Counted from the first letter of the stretch, positions 43,117 through 52,736 are shown. The stretch: DNA of 64,000 nucleotides from Flavobacterium sp. SH_e (GCF_025717045.1 NZ_JAOVZN010000012.1:78407-142406), one strand, 5' to 3'. Numbers and translations are program-made. Notes: a model not told the origin generated them from the sequence alone.

Positions 43117-44598
43117 TTATTTATTTGTTAATATTAATTCTAATTCTTGTTTCCATTTCTGATAAGCCGTTTCATATTCCTCTTTATTTTTTAGAGGCAA
43201 AAAGGTCATTACGTGATCGTTTGTTGTAATTCCTGAACCAAATTTTTCAAAGTCACCATCTGTCAAGCCTACAGCTCTTGCTGCTCCTACAGCTCCAGTT
43301 GTGTTGTAAATTTCAATTTCATGTCCAATTAATGTTGCAACGGTATTAGAGAAAATTTCAGAACGGAATAGATTATCATTTCCGGCCCTGATTACATTAA
43401 TCGTTGCATTATCATCTTTCAAACATTCCATTCCGTACACAAAAGAAAATGCAATTGCTTCCAAAGACGCTCTGAATAAATGCGCGTTGGTATGAATATT
43501 AAAATTCAGGTTTAAAATATGAGATCCGATGTTTTTATTATTGAACATTCTTTCTGCGCCATTTCCAAACGGAATTACAACCAGTCCTTGCGAACCTACA
43601 TTTATCTGAGATGCTTTTTCATTCATTTCTTCATACGATTCATTTCCGATATTGTTTCGCATCCATCGGTATTGAATTCCTGCTCCGTTTATATTCAGCA
43701 ATTTTCCAACTCTCGGATTCGATCCTGTATAATTTACATGAACGAAGTTGTTGACACGAGTACTTTTTCCTGAATTTGTTTCTGTCACGGCATAGAAAAC
43801 GCCTGACGTACCTCCTGTTGCCGCAACTTCTCCCGGACGAAGCACGTTTAATGACAACGCATTATTTGGCTGATCTCCCGCTCTATATACAATCGGAATT
43901 CCTGCTGGAAGACCCGATTCTTGCGAAGCTTTTTCAGTAACAACACCTTGATTCGTAAAATTTTCTACAATTTTTGGAGTCAATCCTGTGTCAATTCCGT
44001 AATATTCTAAAAGCCAATCGGCTACTTTATTTTCTTTATAATCCCAAAGCATTCCTTCAGACAAACCGTTTTTGGTTGTCGTAACTTCGCCTGTTAATTT
44101 CAAAGCGATGTAATCTCCAGGAAGCATGTATTTTGAAATTTTATTGTAGACTTCCGGTTCATTTTCTTTCACCCATTTCAATTTCGAAGCCGTAAAATTT
44201 CCTGGCGAATTCAATAAATGTGACATACATTTTTCTTCTCCAATTTCGGCGAAAGCCTTATTTCCAATTTCAACCGCACGGCTGTCACACCATATAATTG
44301 AATTTCGAAGTGCATTTCCAACTTCATCAACAATTACCAATCCGTGCATTTGGTACGAAATACCAATTCCTTGAATTTTAGATGCGTCAATATTAGCTTC
44401 TTTAATTGCTCTTTTCGTTGCTGTACAAATGTACTGCCACCACATTTCAGGATCTTGCTCTGCCCAGTCTGGGTGAATCGAAAGGATTTCCATTTCGTTC
44501 TGAGGTTCATTCAAAACGATCACTTTTTTACCCGTTTCTGCTTCAACAATTGCTGCTTTCACAGAAGAACTTCCAATATCATAACCGATATAATACAT
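43117..44598 (-). CDS. xylB: Xylulokinase (FGGY family)
   Basis: 493 aa. It starts MYYIGYDIGSSSVKAAIVE, the first ATP-binding/phosphate motif of FGGY kinases, and has GISYQMHGLVIVD and IIWCDSRA in the substrate-binding half, then the second-half FGGY signature region (about 370-460, FRASLEAIAFSFVYGMECL). It phosphorylates D-xylulose to xylulose-5-phosphate. It is 3 nt after gntR and 8 nt before xylA, so tightly coupled. The xylA neighbour is the main reason to prefer xylulokinase over other FGGY sugar kinases. Confidence 0.93.
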   Translation of the reverse strand: MYYIGYDIGSSSVKAAIVEAETGKKVIVLNEPQNEMEILSIHPDWAEQDPEMWWQYICTATKRAIKEANIDASKIQGIGISYQMHGLVIVDEVGNALRNSIIWCDSRAVEIGNKAFAEIGEEKCMSHLLNSPGNFTASKLKWVKENEPEVYNKISKYMLPGDYIALKLTGEVTTTKNGLSEGMLWDYKENKVADWLLEYYGIDTGLTPKIVENFTNQGVVTEKASQESGLPAGIPIVYRAGDQPNNALSLNVLRPGEVAATGGTSGVFYAVTETNSGKSTRVNNFVHVNYTGSNPRVGKLLNINGAGIQYRWMRNNIGNESYEEMNEKASQINVGSQGLVVIPFGNGAERMFNNKNIGSHILNLNFNIHTNAHLFRASLEAIAFSFVYGMECLKDDNATINVIRAGNDNLFRSEIFSNTVATLIGHEIEIYNTTGAVGAARAVGLTDGDFEKFGSGITTNDHVMTFLPLKNKEEYETAYQKWKQELELILTNK

Positions 44599-44601
44599 AA
44601 C

Positions 44602-45609
44602 TTACAATGATTCTCTTATTATTAATTTAGTCGGCACATAACACTGCGTTTCTTCGTCATGTGTAATAAATGCCGCTGCTTTGGTTCCTAATTCGTTAAA
44701 ATCAGTCGAAACAACTGAAATTCCTTTGTATATAAATTTTTTCATTGGCGTTTCATTGTACGAAAGAAAACCAACATCTTTTCCTGGTTCAAAATCCTTC
44801 TCTTTGCATTGCTCTAAAAAGTATCCCAAAATCCTGTCGCTCACACTTATATAAGCAATTCCTTTCTCAATATCGAACTTTTTCGGATCAGTGAGAATAT
44901 CATACTCAAAACCAAAATCAGCACAGAATTTCTTGAAAAATTCTACCGTTTCCCACGGATGATTTGTGAAATCTGGATATATAAAATCTATTTTTTTATA
45001 CTTTTTAAACAAATCAACCGCTTCTTTTAAAGCATCATAAAACGCCTTCCCAAAATCTTGAAAAACATAATTATTAGCTTTGTCAGCCTTTATATTCCAG
45101 TCAATAAGAAGCAATTTATCTTTTGAAATTGCCGATAATGCTGGCGGAATAGCCGCGTGGTCAAAATTCATCACCACATATTTGTAATACTTGCCGATTC
45201 CGTTATTGATGATCGTTTTAAAAACATCAATATTATAATGATGAAACTGTACATCAATAATCACATTATCCGGCAGATTATTCACAACCGAATGATACAA
45301 AACCTCTTTATAAGCTTTAAAAGTATCTAAAACCAAAAGCACTTTTCTCGTTTCACCCGCCACATAATAGCCTTTGTTCGGCACGGAATCAATTACCTTT
45401 TGATCCTTTAAAATCGTGTACGCCTTAAAAACCGTGTCTCTCGAAAGCTGATACGTTTTGCAAATCACATTCACAGACGGAAGCAAATCTCCCTTTTGCA
45501 AAATATTCTCCGCAATGGCATTTGTAATTCCGTCAACCAATTGCTGGTACTTCGGAATATCACTTTCGTGATTAATTATAAACTCAAATTTTTCTTCTTC
45601 TTTTGACAT
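44602..45609 (-). CDS. GntR-family regulator with LacI-type sugar-binding domain (xylose operon)
   Basis: 335 aa. An N-terminal GntR winged helix (about 12-80: PKYQQLVDGITNAIAENIL, LPSVNVICKTYQLSRDTVFKAY) is fused to a periplasmic-binding-protein-like effector domain (about 85-330), with DVGFLSYNETPMKKF near the end, as in AraR/XylR-type pentose regulators. It is the first gene of the operon with xylB and xylA (3-nt gap), so it probably controls its own operon in response to xylose or a derivative. Two tandem copies of a 10-bp sequence directly precede its ATG and are candidate operator sites. The exact effector is inferred from context only. Confidence 0.88.
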   Translation of the reverse strand: MSKEEEKFEFIINHESDIPKYQQLVDGITNAIAENILQKGDLLPSVNVICKTYQLSRDTVFKAYTILKDQKVIDSVPNKGYYVAGETRKVLLVLDTFKAYKEVLYHSVVNNLPDNVIIDVQFHHYNIDVFKTIINNGIGKYYKYVVMNFDHAAIPPALSAISKDKLLLIDWNIKADKANNYVFQDFGKAFYDALKEAVDLFKKYKKIDFIYPDFTNHPWETVEFFKKFCADFGFEYDILTDPKKFDIEKGIAYISVSDRILGYFLEQCKEKDFEPGKDVGFLSYNETPMKKFIYKGISVVSTDFNELGTKAAAFITHDEETQCYVPTKLIIRESL

Positions 45610-45610
45610 A

Positions 45611-45630
45611 CCGTTCTGTTCCGTTCTGTT
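45611..45630 (-). promoter_or_regulatory. Tandem 10-bp repeat before the gntR start, candidate operator
   Basis: CCGTTCTGTT occurs twice head to tail on the + strand (AACAGAACGG on the coding strand), one base before the gntR ATG. Its place in the leader fits autoregulation, but it is not a palindrome and could also be a translation-level element. Confidence 0.4.
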
Positions 45631-45714
45631 ATGCTAAAGTAGATAAAAATATTTTATAAAAAATTATTTTTTAGATTAAAATTGTTATTTTTTTAATGCA
45701 TTATGTTTAATAAT

Positions 45715-45807
45715 TTGCGCGTGCCCCTCCAAGTCGAGCTATCCATTTCAAGTCTTCGCTCTTCCTTCGCCAGGCTGGCTTTCCACTTCTATCTCTCACG
45801 CAAAACA
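45715..45807. repeat. GC-richer intergenic repeat-like block
   Basis: This block (GCGCGTGCCCCTCC ... CTCTCACGC) is clearly richer in G and C than the surroundings and has no reading frame of interest. It has the look of a dispersed Flavobacterium intergenic repeat; only one copy is in the window. Confidence 0.4.
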
Positions 45808-45834
45808 GTTTAAGAAGAACATTAATAATAAAGC

Positions 45835-45912
45835 TTGTCATTGCTAGGAACGAAGGAACTCACTTCGATTTGGATTTAGCAAATATGCTTGCTTCGTTCC
45901 TAGCAATGACAA
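45835..45912. repeat. Palindromic intergenic repeat, family D
   Basis: TTGTCATTGCTAGGAACGAA(G) at 45835-45855 pairs perfectly over 21 bp with 45892-45912, around a 36-nt loop. It lies between the LacI-type operator at 45922 and gntR. Confidence 0.8.
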
Positions 45913-45921
45913 AAAGCAAAA

Positions 45922-45935
45922 TACAACCGATTGTA
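45922..45935. promoter_or_regulatory. Candidate LacI-family operator 1
   Basis: TACAACCGATTGTA is a palindrome with a central CpG, the form expected for LacI-family operators. It lies upstream of gntR-xylB-xylA and just past the end of the GH43 gene. Related sites occur at 48586, 48664 and 57230. Confidence 0.6.
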
Positions 45936-45968
45936 ATTTTTGCTAATTCTTTTTTTTTACAAAAAATC

Positions 45969-47003
45969 TTAATCGATTAATCTTCTTATTCCATAAGGAT
46001 CAATCGTAATAATCGAACCATCTTCTAAATAATCAATTTTGGTTACTTTCATACTTCTTAAATGCGTTACTCCTTTTGACAAACTAGAATCGTGATAAAA
46101 CAAATACCATTCTCCTTCTACTTCACAAATTGAATGGTGAGATGTCCAACCCACAACAGGATTCAAAATCCTTCCTTGATATGTAAACGGTCCATACGGA
46201 GTGTCGCCAATCGCATAGCAAATAAAATGTGTATCTCCAGTTGAATAAGAGAAATAATATTTTTCCTTGTATTTATGAACCCAAGAAGCTTCAAAAAAAC
46301 GACGATTATTATCGCCTGCAAGAATCTCATTTCCATTTTCATCCAAAATTTTAATCTCTTTTGGATCTTCTGCAAATTCCAACATATCATCTCTTAACAA
46401 AGCTACAATTGGCCCCAAAGCTTTTTCTTTTGCCAAAGGCTCTTCGTTATTTTCATCGTATTTATTATTTCGGTATTTCTGCAGCTGTCCGCCCCAAATC
46501 CCTCCAAAATAGATATAATGTTTACCATCTTCGTCTTCAAAAACCGCTGGATCAATACTGTAGCTTCCTTTTATCGCTTCTTTTTCGGGAATAAAAGGAC
46601 CTACAGGTGAGTCCGCAATAGCAACTCCAATCTGGAAAATTCCGTTGGCACGTTTGGCTGGGAAATACAAATAATACTTTCCATTTTTATGAGCTGCATC
46701 AGGCGCCCACATTTGCTTTTCGGCCCATGCAACATCGTCTACATGTAGCGCAACCCCATTATCAACCGCTTCTGATGAAATGTTGTCCATCGAAAAAACG
46801 TGATAATCTTCCATCCCAAAATGATCTCCATTATCGTTAAACGGAATTCCTGCATCGATGTCGTGCGATGGATAAATATAAATTTTACCATTGAATACAT
46901 GCGCCGAAGGATCGGCAGTATAAATATGTGATACTAAAGGCTTTGAAATCGCCAGTTCATTAATTTGTTCAAAATTAATGTGTTCAATGCTATCTTCAGG
47001 CAT
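45969..47003 (-). CDS. GH43 beta-xylosidase / arabinofuranosidase, cytoplasmic
   Basis: 344 aa, no signal peptide. The five-bladed GH43 pattern and catalytic triad are visible: general base Asp31 in YTADPSAHVF, pKa-modulating Asp151 in SIDPAVFED, and general acid Glu238 in RRFFEASWVH. It releases xylose (or arabinose) from the ends of short xylooligosaccharides. Its cytoplasmic location fits the GPH-type transporter encoded 21 nt upstream, which would bring the oligosaccharides in intact, and the xylA/xylB genes downstream. Xylosidase versus arabinofuranosidase activity cannot be settled from motifs. Confidence 0.9.
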   Translation of the reverse strand: MPEDSIEHINFEQINELAISKPLVSHIYTADPSAHVFNGKIYIYPSHDIDAGIPFNDNGDHFGMEDYHVFSMDNISSEAVDNGVALHVDDVAWAEKQMWAPDAAHKNGKYYLYFPAKRANGIFQIGVAIADSPVGPFIPEKEAIKGSYSIDPAVFEDEDGKHYIYFGGIWGGQLQKYRNNKYDENNEEPLAKEKALGPIVALLRDDMLEFAEDPKEIKILDENGNEILAGDNNRRFFEASWVHKYKEKYYFSYSTGDTHFICYAIGDTPYGPFTYQGRILNPVVGWTSHHSICEVEGEWYLFYHDSSLSKGVTHLRSMKVTKIDYLEDGSIITIDPYGIRRLID

Positions 47004-47024
47004 AGTGCTATTTTGTTTAAATAA

Positions 47025-48476
47025 TTAAGTTCTTCTTTCTTTTAGTTCTGTTTCGATCTTCACTTCCATTTCTTTATTGATTTTATAGAAAAACAGCAAT
47101 CCAGCTCCAATTAAAAAAGGGATTGCAGGGAAAATACTCACTAATAATTTGATTCCGCTTATAGCTGTTTCTGACTGCTGAGGTGCATTTGGAACATAGT
47201 GGAAATAACCTAAAAATAAGGTTGTTAAGGCTCCTCCAACACTTAATCCTGTTTTCAGACCAACCATCATAGCAGAGAAAATAATTGCGGTTGCGCGACG
47301 GTTATTCAGCCATTCTGAATAATCAGCAACATCGGCAATCATTGCCCAAAGAATTGGAATTGTGATTCCGTAGAAAAATCCGTGTAAAATCTGAGAGAAA
47401 AACATCAAGCCGATTGAGGCTGGTGGAAAGAAATAAAAAGCGATAATAAACAAAGTTGAAATGAATAAAAATATCCCGAAAACATTTCTTTTTCCGTATT
47501 TGTCTGCCAAGTTTTTAGACAATGTAATACCAACAATCATAAAGATAATTCCTCCTGCATTGAATAAACCAAAACCCGCAGAAACTGGATCGTTACCAAA
47601 ATGATTCAATCCAATCGAAGTTAGAAAATCTAATATTGGCTGAATAAAAACAGCTAGCTGACCTTTGTTAACGTAATTCTCAAAATAATACACGTATGAA
47701 CCACCTTTCATCGCTAAAGTTACAAAAACCAAAGTCGTTAGCGTAAGTATGATTATCCAAGGTCTGTTTTTGATTAAATCACTCAAATCTTCTTTAACAC
47801 TTGACTTTTGTTCTGGTTTCGGAATGATTCTTTCTTTTGTAGTCAAAAAAGTAATCAAAAGCATAATCGTTCCAATAATTGCTAGAGCGGTCATTACTTT
47901 CTCAATCCCAACCGCTTTATCGCCGTTTCCAGCGCTTTTAATAATTCCGAGCATGAAAACTTGAACGAAAAACTGGGCAAACATCACCGCCACAAAACGG
48001 TACGATGACATACTATTTCGCTCCCTCATATCTCCAGTAATTACTCCACTTAAAGCAGAATATGGCAGATTGTTTCCGGCATAAAAAAGCAACAGTAAAG
48101 TATACGTTATAATAGCATAAATTACTTTCCCTTTATATGAGAAATCTGGTGTTGAAAATGCTAATAACGCCACTACTCCAAGCGGAATCGCGGTTATTAA
48201 AATCCAAGGTCTAAACTTTCCCCATTTGGTACTTGTTCTGTCCGCTAAAACACCAATAATTGGATTAAAAATAAAAGCTGCAATTAATCCAACTATCAGC
48301 ATGATGATGGAAGAATCCGTTGGCGATAATCCGTAAATGTCTGTATAAAAATACGCTAGATACGTCATCAAAGTCTGAAAAACCAAATTGGCGGCTAAGT
48401 CTCCTAAGCTGTATCCGATTTTTTCTTTGATGGATAGTTTTTGTGAAATGTTAGTCATTCGCGGGTTTGTGGTCAT
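47025..48476 (-). CDS. GPH-family sugar:cation symporter (XynB/XylP-like MFS)
   Basis: 483 aa with about twelve membrane helices. The N-terminus KEKIGYSLGDLAANLVFQT and the loop GVLADRTSTKWGKFRPW are typical of the glycoside-pentoside-hexuronide:cation symporters. A central loop and a mid-protein insert (about 280-300) separate the two six-helix halves. It should carry xylose, xylooligosaccharides or xylosyl-uronides across the inner membrane. It shares a transcript with GH43 (21-nt gap) and has its own promoter region flanked by two candidate LacI-type operators. The first start codon is followed by hydrophilic residues, and Met7 is an alternative start. Confidence 0.9.
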   Translation of the reverse strand: MTTNPRMTNISQKLSIKEKIGYSLGDLAANLVFQTLMTYLAYFYTDIYGLSPTDSSIIMLIVGLIAAFIFNPIIGVLADRTSTKWGKFRPWILITAIPLGVVALLAFSTPDFSYKGKVIYAIITYTLLLLFYAGNNLPYSALSGVITGDMRERNSMSSYRFVAVMFAQFFVQVFMLGIIKSAGNGDKAVGIEKVMTALAIIGTIMLLITFLTTKERIIPKPEQKSSVKEDLSDLIKNRPWIIILTLTTLVFVTLAMKGGSYVYYFENYVNKGQLAVFIQPILDFLTSIGLNHFGNDPVSAGFGLFNAGGIIFMIVGITLSKNLADKYGKRNVFGIFLFISTLFIIAFYFFPPASIGLMFFSQILHGFFYGITIPILWAMIADVADYSEWLNNRRATAIIFSAMMVGLKTGLSVGGALTTLFLGYFHYVPNAPQQSETAISGIKLLVSIFPAIPFLIGAGLLFFYKINKEMEVKIETELKERRT

Positions 48477-48585
48477 TTGTTGATAGTTATGTAAGCAAAA
48501 GTGGTTTCTAAAAAATAAAGTTAGTTAGTTTTTTTGGTCATTCCTTCATTCCTAAAAATAGGAGATCTTTTTTATATTATTAAAA

Positions 48586-48597
48586 ACAATCGGTTGT
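48586..48597. promoter_or_regulatory. Candidate LacI-family operator 2
   Basis: ACAATCGGTTGT, CpG-centred palindrome, downstream of the predicted -7 element of the transporter promoter. Its centre is 78 bp from that of operator 3, so one repressor could bridge both and loop the promoter. Confidence 0.65.
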
Positions 48598-48625
48598 GTA
48601 AAATTATATAAAAAAACATATTATG

Positions 48626-48661
48626 CAAATTTAGTTTGCCTTATTTAAGTTATTATACAAA
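48626..48661 (-). promoter_or_regulatory. Promoter of the transporter-GH43 transcript
   Basis: On the - strand TAAATTTG (48633-48626) is a perfect -7 element. A TTTG (48661-48658) lies 24 nt further upstream, slightly more than the usual 19-21. The element lies between the two operator-like palindromes. Confidence 0.55.
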
Positions 48662-48663
48662 TC

Positions 48664-48675
48664 ACAACCGATTGT
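48664..48675. promoter_or_regulatory. Candidate LacI-family operator 3
   Basis: ACAACCGATTGT, the exact reverse complement of operator 2, directly upstream of the -33 element of the transporter promoter. Confidence 0.65.
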
Positions 48676-48709
48676 TGATTTATTATCAAAACATACTCTT
48701 TTTTAATGC

Positions 48710-49819
48710 TTATTCTTCGGTTTCTTTCAGCTTTAAAATACTATCGTATGCTTTTTTATGTCTTAAAGTCGCATCAAACGGCAGCGGATAATTTGTTCTG
48801 CCTTTTATTGGCCAGTCATTTAACCAAGATTGCCCGTCGTGAACGCCCCAAAAAGTAACTCTGCTGATTTTATCTTTGTGTTTCAAAAATAATTTAAAAA
48901 TCGAAGCGTAACGTTCTGCAAGCTTGTTTTGAATAGAATCTGGTAACGTTTTTGGATACGGATTCATTTTCTCGTTTCCTTCAAATTTCTGACTGATCTC
49001 TGCTCCTTTTAAATCCCACGGATTTGGTAAAACCGTAATATCCAATTCTGTAAAAGCAACTTTAATTCCTAAAGCCGAATATTCTAAAATACTTTTTTCA
49101 ATTTCTTCTAATGACGGACTTTGTAATCGCCAATGTCCCTGAATTCCAACTCCATCTACTTTTCCGCCTTCCGCTTTTATTTTTTTTATTAAAGCAATTG
49201 CTCCTGCCCTTTTTGCTGGTTCTTCTATATTATAATCGTTATAATATAATTCCGCTTTTGGGTCAGCTTTTGCAGCTAATTTAAAAGCATCAACTAAATA
49301 TTTTTCTCCAAGAGTCTTCAAAAAAACGGATTGCCTTAAAGTTCCGTCTTCATTTAAAGCTTCGTTTACAACATCCCAAGAATTGATTCTGCCTTTATAT
49401 TTGGAAACCATCGTAGTGATATGATCTTTCATAAACGCTTTCATTTCTGTACTGTCGGCAATCTTTTCCATCCAAGGAGCTAACTGACTGTGCCAAATCA
49501 AAGTATGTCCATGAATAAACATTTTATTCTTTTCGCCATATGCCACAAATTTATCAGACAATGTGAAATCGTATTTATCCTTCTGCGGATGTGTAAACAT
49601 TGATTTCATAATGTTTTCTGCTGTAATCGCATTGAATTCTTTTTGAATCAAAGAATCTACTTTTTTATCTTTTTGTTCGATTTGATCTGCACTTAAAGCA
49701 GTTCCAATGTAGAAATCATCTTTGTAAACATCTTTTAATGACGCTGTTTCTTTTTGTGAAGTACAACTGACAGCCAGCAAAGTCGTGACGGCAAATAAAT
49801 AAGGTTTAATGCATTTCAT
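48710..49819 (-). CDS. GH10 endo-1,4-beta-xylanase lipoprotein
   Basis: 369 aa. The lipobox AVSC gives lipidated Cys19, so the enzyme is anchored to a membrane facing the periplasm or cell surface. The single GH10 barrel covers about 30-365, with HGHTLIWHSQ, the acid/base Glu153 in WDVVNEALNEDG and the nucleophile Glu258 in VAFTELDI. It cuts the xylan backbone and tolerates uronic acid side groups, which matches the two alpha-glucuronidases encoded upstream. It has no carbohydrate-binding module. A palindromic repeat fills the gap to the GH115 gene. Confidence 0.95.
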   Translation of the reverse strand: MKCIKPYLFAVTTLLAVSCTSQKETASLKDVYKDDFYIGTALSADQIEQKDKKVDSLIQKEFNAITAENIMKSMFTHPQKDKYDFTLSDKFVAYGEKNKMFIHGHTLIWHSQLAPWMEKIADSTEMKAFMKDHITTMVSKYKGRINSWDVVNEALNEDGTLRQSVFLKTLGEKYLVDAFKLAAKADPKAELYYNDYNIEEPAKRAGAIALIKKIKAEGGKVDGVGIQGHWRLQSPSLEEIEKSILEYSALGIKVAFTELDITVLPNPWDLKGAEISQKFEGNEKMNPYPKTLPDSIQNKLAERYASIFKLFLKHKDKISRVTFWGVHDGQSWLNDWPIKGRTNYPLPFDATLRHKKAYDSILKLKETEE

Positions 49820-49861
49820 AGTTTTTTGGTTTAAATAGTTAATAGTTTTTTATTCATTCAG

Positions 49862-49967
49862 TTTGTCATTTCGACGGAGGAGAAATCACACTCGGGATTT
49901 GACAAAGATTGACGACTTTCTGCACGGAGTTTCTAGTGCGATTTCTCCTTTCAGTCGAAATGACAAA
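49862..49967. repeat. Palindromic intergenic repeat, family C, copy 1
   Basis: The left arm (49862-49887, beginning TTTGTCATTTCGAC) and right arm (49940-49967, ending GTCGAAATGACAAA) are inverted copies with a few mismatches around a loop of about 50 nt. It is related to the element at 52605-52712. Confidence 0.8.
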
Positions 49968-49976
49968 CGTTGTGTA

Positions 49977-52577
49977 TTATTCCTTCCTAAAACTCTCTGG
50001 CGGACCTAAATACGACTCCAAAACTTTGCCTTCTTCGGTTTCAATTACAATTTTCTGAAGCACCAAAGCCGAATCAATTGCATATATTTTCAAAACATGA
50101 TTTCCTGCCTTTTCTATTTGATGTGTTGAGGTTATTATTTTAATATTATTCGCAACCGATTCTGCCCAAGCTTTTTCTGTAGAATCTGTGTTGAGGTTCA
50201 TGATTTGCGGTTTTTCTAAATCGAAAGCAATTCCGTATTTTAGTCCGTCTCCCATTTTAAAATTAATTGTCGGAGAAAAATAAGTTTTTACTTTTATCTT
50301 TCCTTTGCTAAAAAAATGAACATCATATTCTAATCTCGGCGATTGTTCTGAGATTTCAATCGGTTGAATATTCGAAGGTTTTATTGTTATTCCTGAATCT
50401 GTTTTACCAAGATTTGGAATTACAGTCCATTTTACCGCATCCGAGTTTATGGCTTTAGAATAATTTTTACTTTCTATAGAAATGTAACCGTCGTTCTCAA
50501 CAAAACCTCGAACATTATCTATTTTTTTATTGATAGATATTGCAGCTTTTGGGAAATTCTCAGCAGAAATTTTTGCTTGAGTTTTGTTTGAAACTCCAAC
50601 TGTTTTTGTTTTAGGAATCACATTTTTATCAGGCTGCTGCCAGTTATCGTAACCAATATGCGTTTGCGACATCATGTGATTCCATTTGCCATTTGCTAAT
50701 TTCGTATGATAATCATTCGTAAGCAAACTATCTCTTTCAAATAATGTTTTTACTTTTTCAGCATAATCATTTGCAATCGCATTTCCCTGTTCTGCATACA
50801 AATGATTTTTAGCTGTTGCGCCATATAATTCATTTAAATTCGAGCTCACCAAAACAGGAAACAAAACCAGTTGATAAAAAGCATATTTATATTCTGGCTT
50901 TAATTTCTCATTTATAGCATTGGCTTTTTCAACCAATTTCTGATAATCTGCCACAACTCGATCTGCTTCATTATAATTAATTATACTGTACGTTTTAGCA
51001 TTCAATAATTCTGGTTTTCTTCGCGCATTGTATTTTGTGTATAATTTTAAAATAACAGCTATTTCCTCTGTAAACTGATTTCCGAAATTCTCTTTAGCCC
51101 AATTCATATAATAATCTTGTAGATTTTCTGCATTAAACTTTTCAGGATTCCATGCCATATCTAAGAAAAATTCTATCGGAAATTCCATTGGTTTGATGTC
51201 GCCTACATTTACAATCCAAATTTTATCAACTCCATATTGATACGCTAAATCCATTTGTTCCCAAACTCTTTCAATTTGGTTGGTGTTAATCCATTTATAA
51301 TTTCTTGGCCCACCAACATAATCGTAATGGTAATAAATTCCATAACCGCCTTTTCTTGGTTTTGCGTTCAATTCAGGAAGCTTTCTAATATTTCCCCAAT
51401 TATCATCACATAATAAGAGCGTTACATCGTCTGGAACTCTCATTCCTTTATCATAATAATCCTGAACTTCTTTGTAAAGCGCCCACATTTGTGGTGTTTC
51501 TTCAGCGGGTTTTTTAGTAACTTCAGCAATAATATTTCTTTGGTTTTTTACGATATTTTCCAGCAATCCAATTGCAGTTCCTTCCGTCATAGGCTCGTCA
51601 CCATCACCACGCATTCCAACCGTAACGATGGTTTCTTTATTTCCCATTCTTTTAATTCCGTCTTTCCAGAATTGAATCAAAGCTTCTGAATTGGTTGTAA
51701 AATCCCATTTCCCATTTGATTTCCCCCATTCAGCGTGTGCTCTCGTTAATGGTTCATGATGCGAAGTTCCCATTACAACTCCGTATTCATCGGCCAAAAC
51801 AGCATTCTGCGAATCTTCAACATAAAACATTCTACCCCACATGGCTGGCCATAAATAATTGCCTTTCATTCGCAAAATCAATTCAAAAACTTTATCATAA
51901 AATTTCGAATTGAATCCACCAAATTTTTCGAATGCCCAGCCTGATAAAGCCGGAGCTTCATCGTTTATAAAAATTCCCCTATATTTTACTTTTGGTTCTC
52001 CCTGCGAATGAATTCCAGGCAGAACATGCAACTCTGATTGTTTTTTAACGGGAACATCTGCCCAATAATACCAAGGCGAAATACCAATTTGATTAGACAA
52101 ATCATAGATTCCGTAAATCGTTCCTCGTTTATCTGAACCTGCAATCACCAATGCTTTCTTGATTCCTTTAAACGGATTTTCGACAATCTGAGTGGTAAAT
52201 TTCTCCCATTTTCCTTGAAGCAGATTTGCATCAATTTTTCCATTTTTGACTAATTGATTGATGATTTCACTTTTTCCGAATGTGCCAATAATGACCACAA
52301 AATCTTCTGCCTCTAAAATCTTTTTTATTCTTTTCGAATGTAAATCGGAAACTTTAAAAAGATCATTTTCTAAATGTCCTGTTACTTTTAAAACTCCTGC
52401 ATAATCTTTATCATCAACCAAAATCGGAGTTATTTTCCCTTTTGAAACCAAAGGAAAATTTTCTTTAGAAGCCTGATTGACTACATATTTCTCTGGAGTT
52501 ATAGCATAGGAATTTGCGCTTAATCCGATTAGGAAAAACAGTAGGATTAAGTATGAAATTTTAATTTTTGAACACAT
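49977..52577 (-). CDS. GH115 alpha-glucuronidase
   Basis: 866 aa from the ATG at 52577 (MCSKIKISYLILLFFLIG). A longer frame to 52634 only adds residues read from the palindromic repeat upstream, and the signal peptide begins at 52577, so I reject it. GH115 landmarks are present: WYYWADVPVKK, RGIFINDEAPALSGW, KGNYLWPAMWGRMF and GMRGDGDEPM, followed by a C-terminal beta domain (about 640-866). The enzyme removes (4-O-methyl-)glucuronic acid from internal positions of glucuronoxylan. A signal peptide directs it to the periplasm or beyond. It complements the GH67 enzyme, which acts only on terminal positions. Confidence 0.92.
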   Translation of the reverse strand: MCSKIKISYLILLFFLIGLSANSYAITPEKYVVNQASKENFPLVSKGKITPILVDDKDYAGVLKVTGHLENDLFKVSDLHSKRIKKILEAEDFVVIIGTFGKSEIINQLVKNGKIDANLLQGKWEKFTTQIVENPFKGIKKALVIAGSDKRGTIYGIYDLSNQIGISPWYYWADVPVKKQSELHVLPGIHSQGEPKVKYRGIFINDEAPALSGWAFEKFGGFNSKFYDKVFELILRMKGNYLWPAMWGRMFYVEDSQNAVLADEYGVVMGTSHHEPLTRAHAEWGKSNGKWDFTTNSEALIQFWKDGIKRMGNKETIVTVGMRGDGDEPMTEGTAIGLLENIVKNQRNIIAEVTKKPAEETPQMWALYKEVQDYYDKGMRVPDDVTLLLCDDNWGNIRKLPELNAKPRKGGYGIYYHYDYVGGPRNYKWINTNQIERVWEQMDLAYQYGVDKIWIVNVGDIKPMEFPIEFFLDMAWNPEKFNAENLQDYYMNWAKENFGNQFTEEIAVILKLYTKYNARRKPELLNAKTYSIINYNEADRVVADYQKLVEKANAINEKLKPEYKYAFYQLVLFPVLVSSNLNELYGATAKNHLYAEQGNAIANDYAEKVKTLFERDSLLTNDYHTKLANGKWNHMMSQTHIGYDNWQQPDKNVIPKTKTVGVSNKTQAKISAENFPKAAISINKKIDNVRGFVENDGYISIESKNYSKAINSDAVKWTVIPNLGKTDSGITIKPSNIQPIEISEQSPRLEYDVHFFSKGKIKVKTYFSPTINFKMGDGLKYGIAFDLEKPQIMNLNTDSTEKAWAESVANNIKIITSTHQIEKAGNHVLKIYAIDSALVLQKIVIETEEGKVLESYLGPPESFRKE

Positions 52578-52604
52578 AGAATCTGATTTTTTTTCTGCTT
52601 CTAT

Positions 52605-52712
52605 TTTGTCATTTCGACCGAAGGGAGAAATCACACTCGGGAATCGACAAAGATTGGCGACATTCTGTGTGGAATTTCTTGTGTGATTTCTCCCTTCGGT
52701 CGAAATGACAAA
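52605..52712. repeat. Palindromic intergenic repeat, family C, copy 2
   Basis: A perfect 32-bp stem: 52605-52636 (TTTGTCATTTCGACCGAAGG...) pairs with 52681-52712, around a 44-nt loop. It is related to the copy at 49862-49967; both share the loop sequence CTCGGGA and GACAAAGATTG. Confidence 0.85.
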
Positions 52713-52736
52713 TAATACGTATTATTTTAAAAACAA

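Noticed and set aside
52578..52634. Longer N-terminus for the GH115 enzyme
   Set aside because: The added residues come from the family C palindrome, and the signal peptide begins at 52577.
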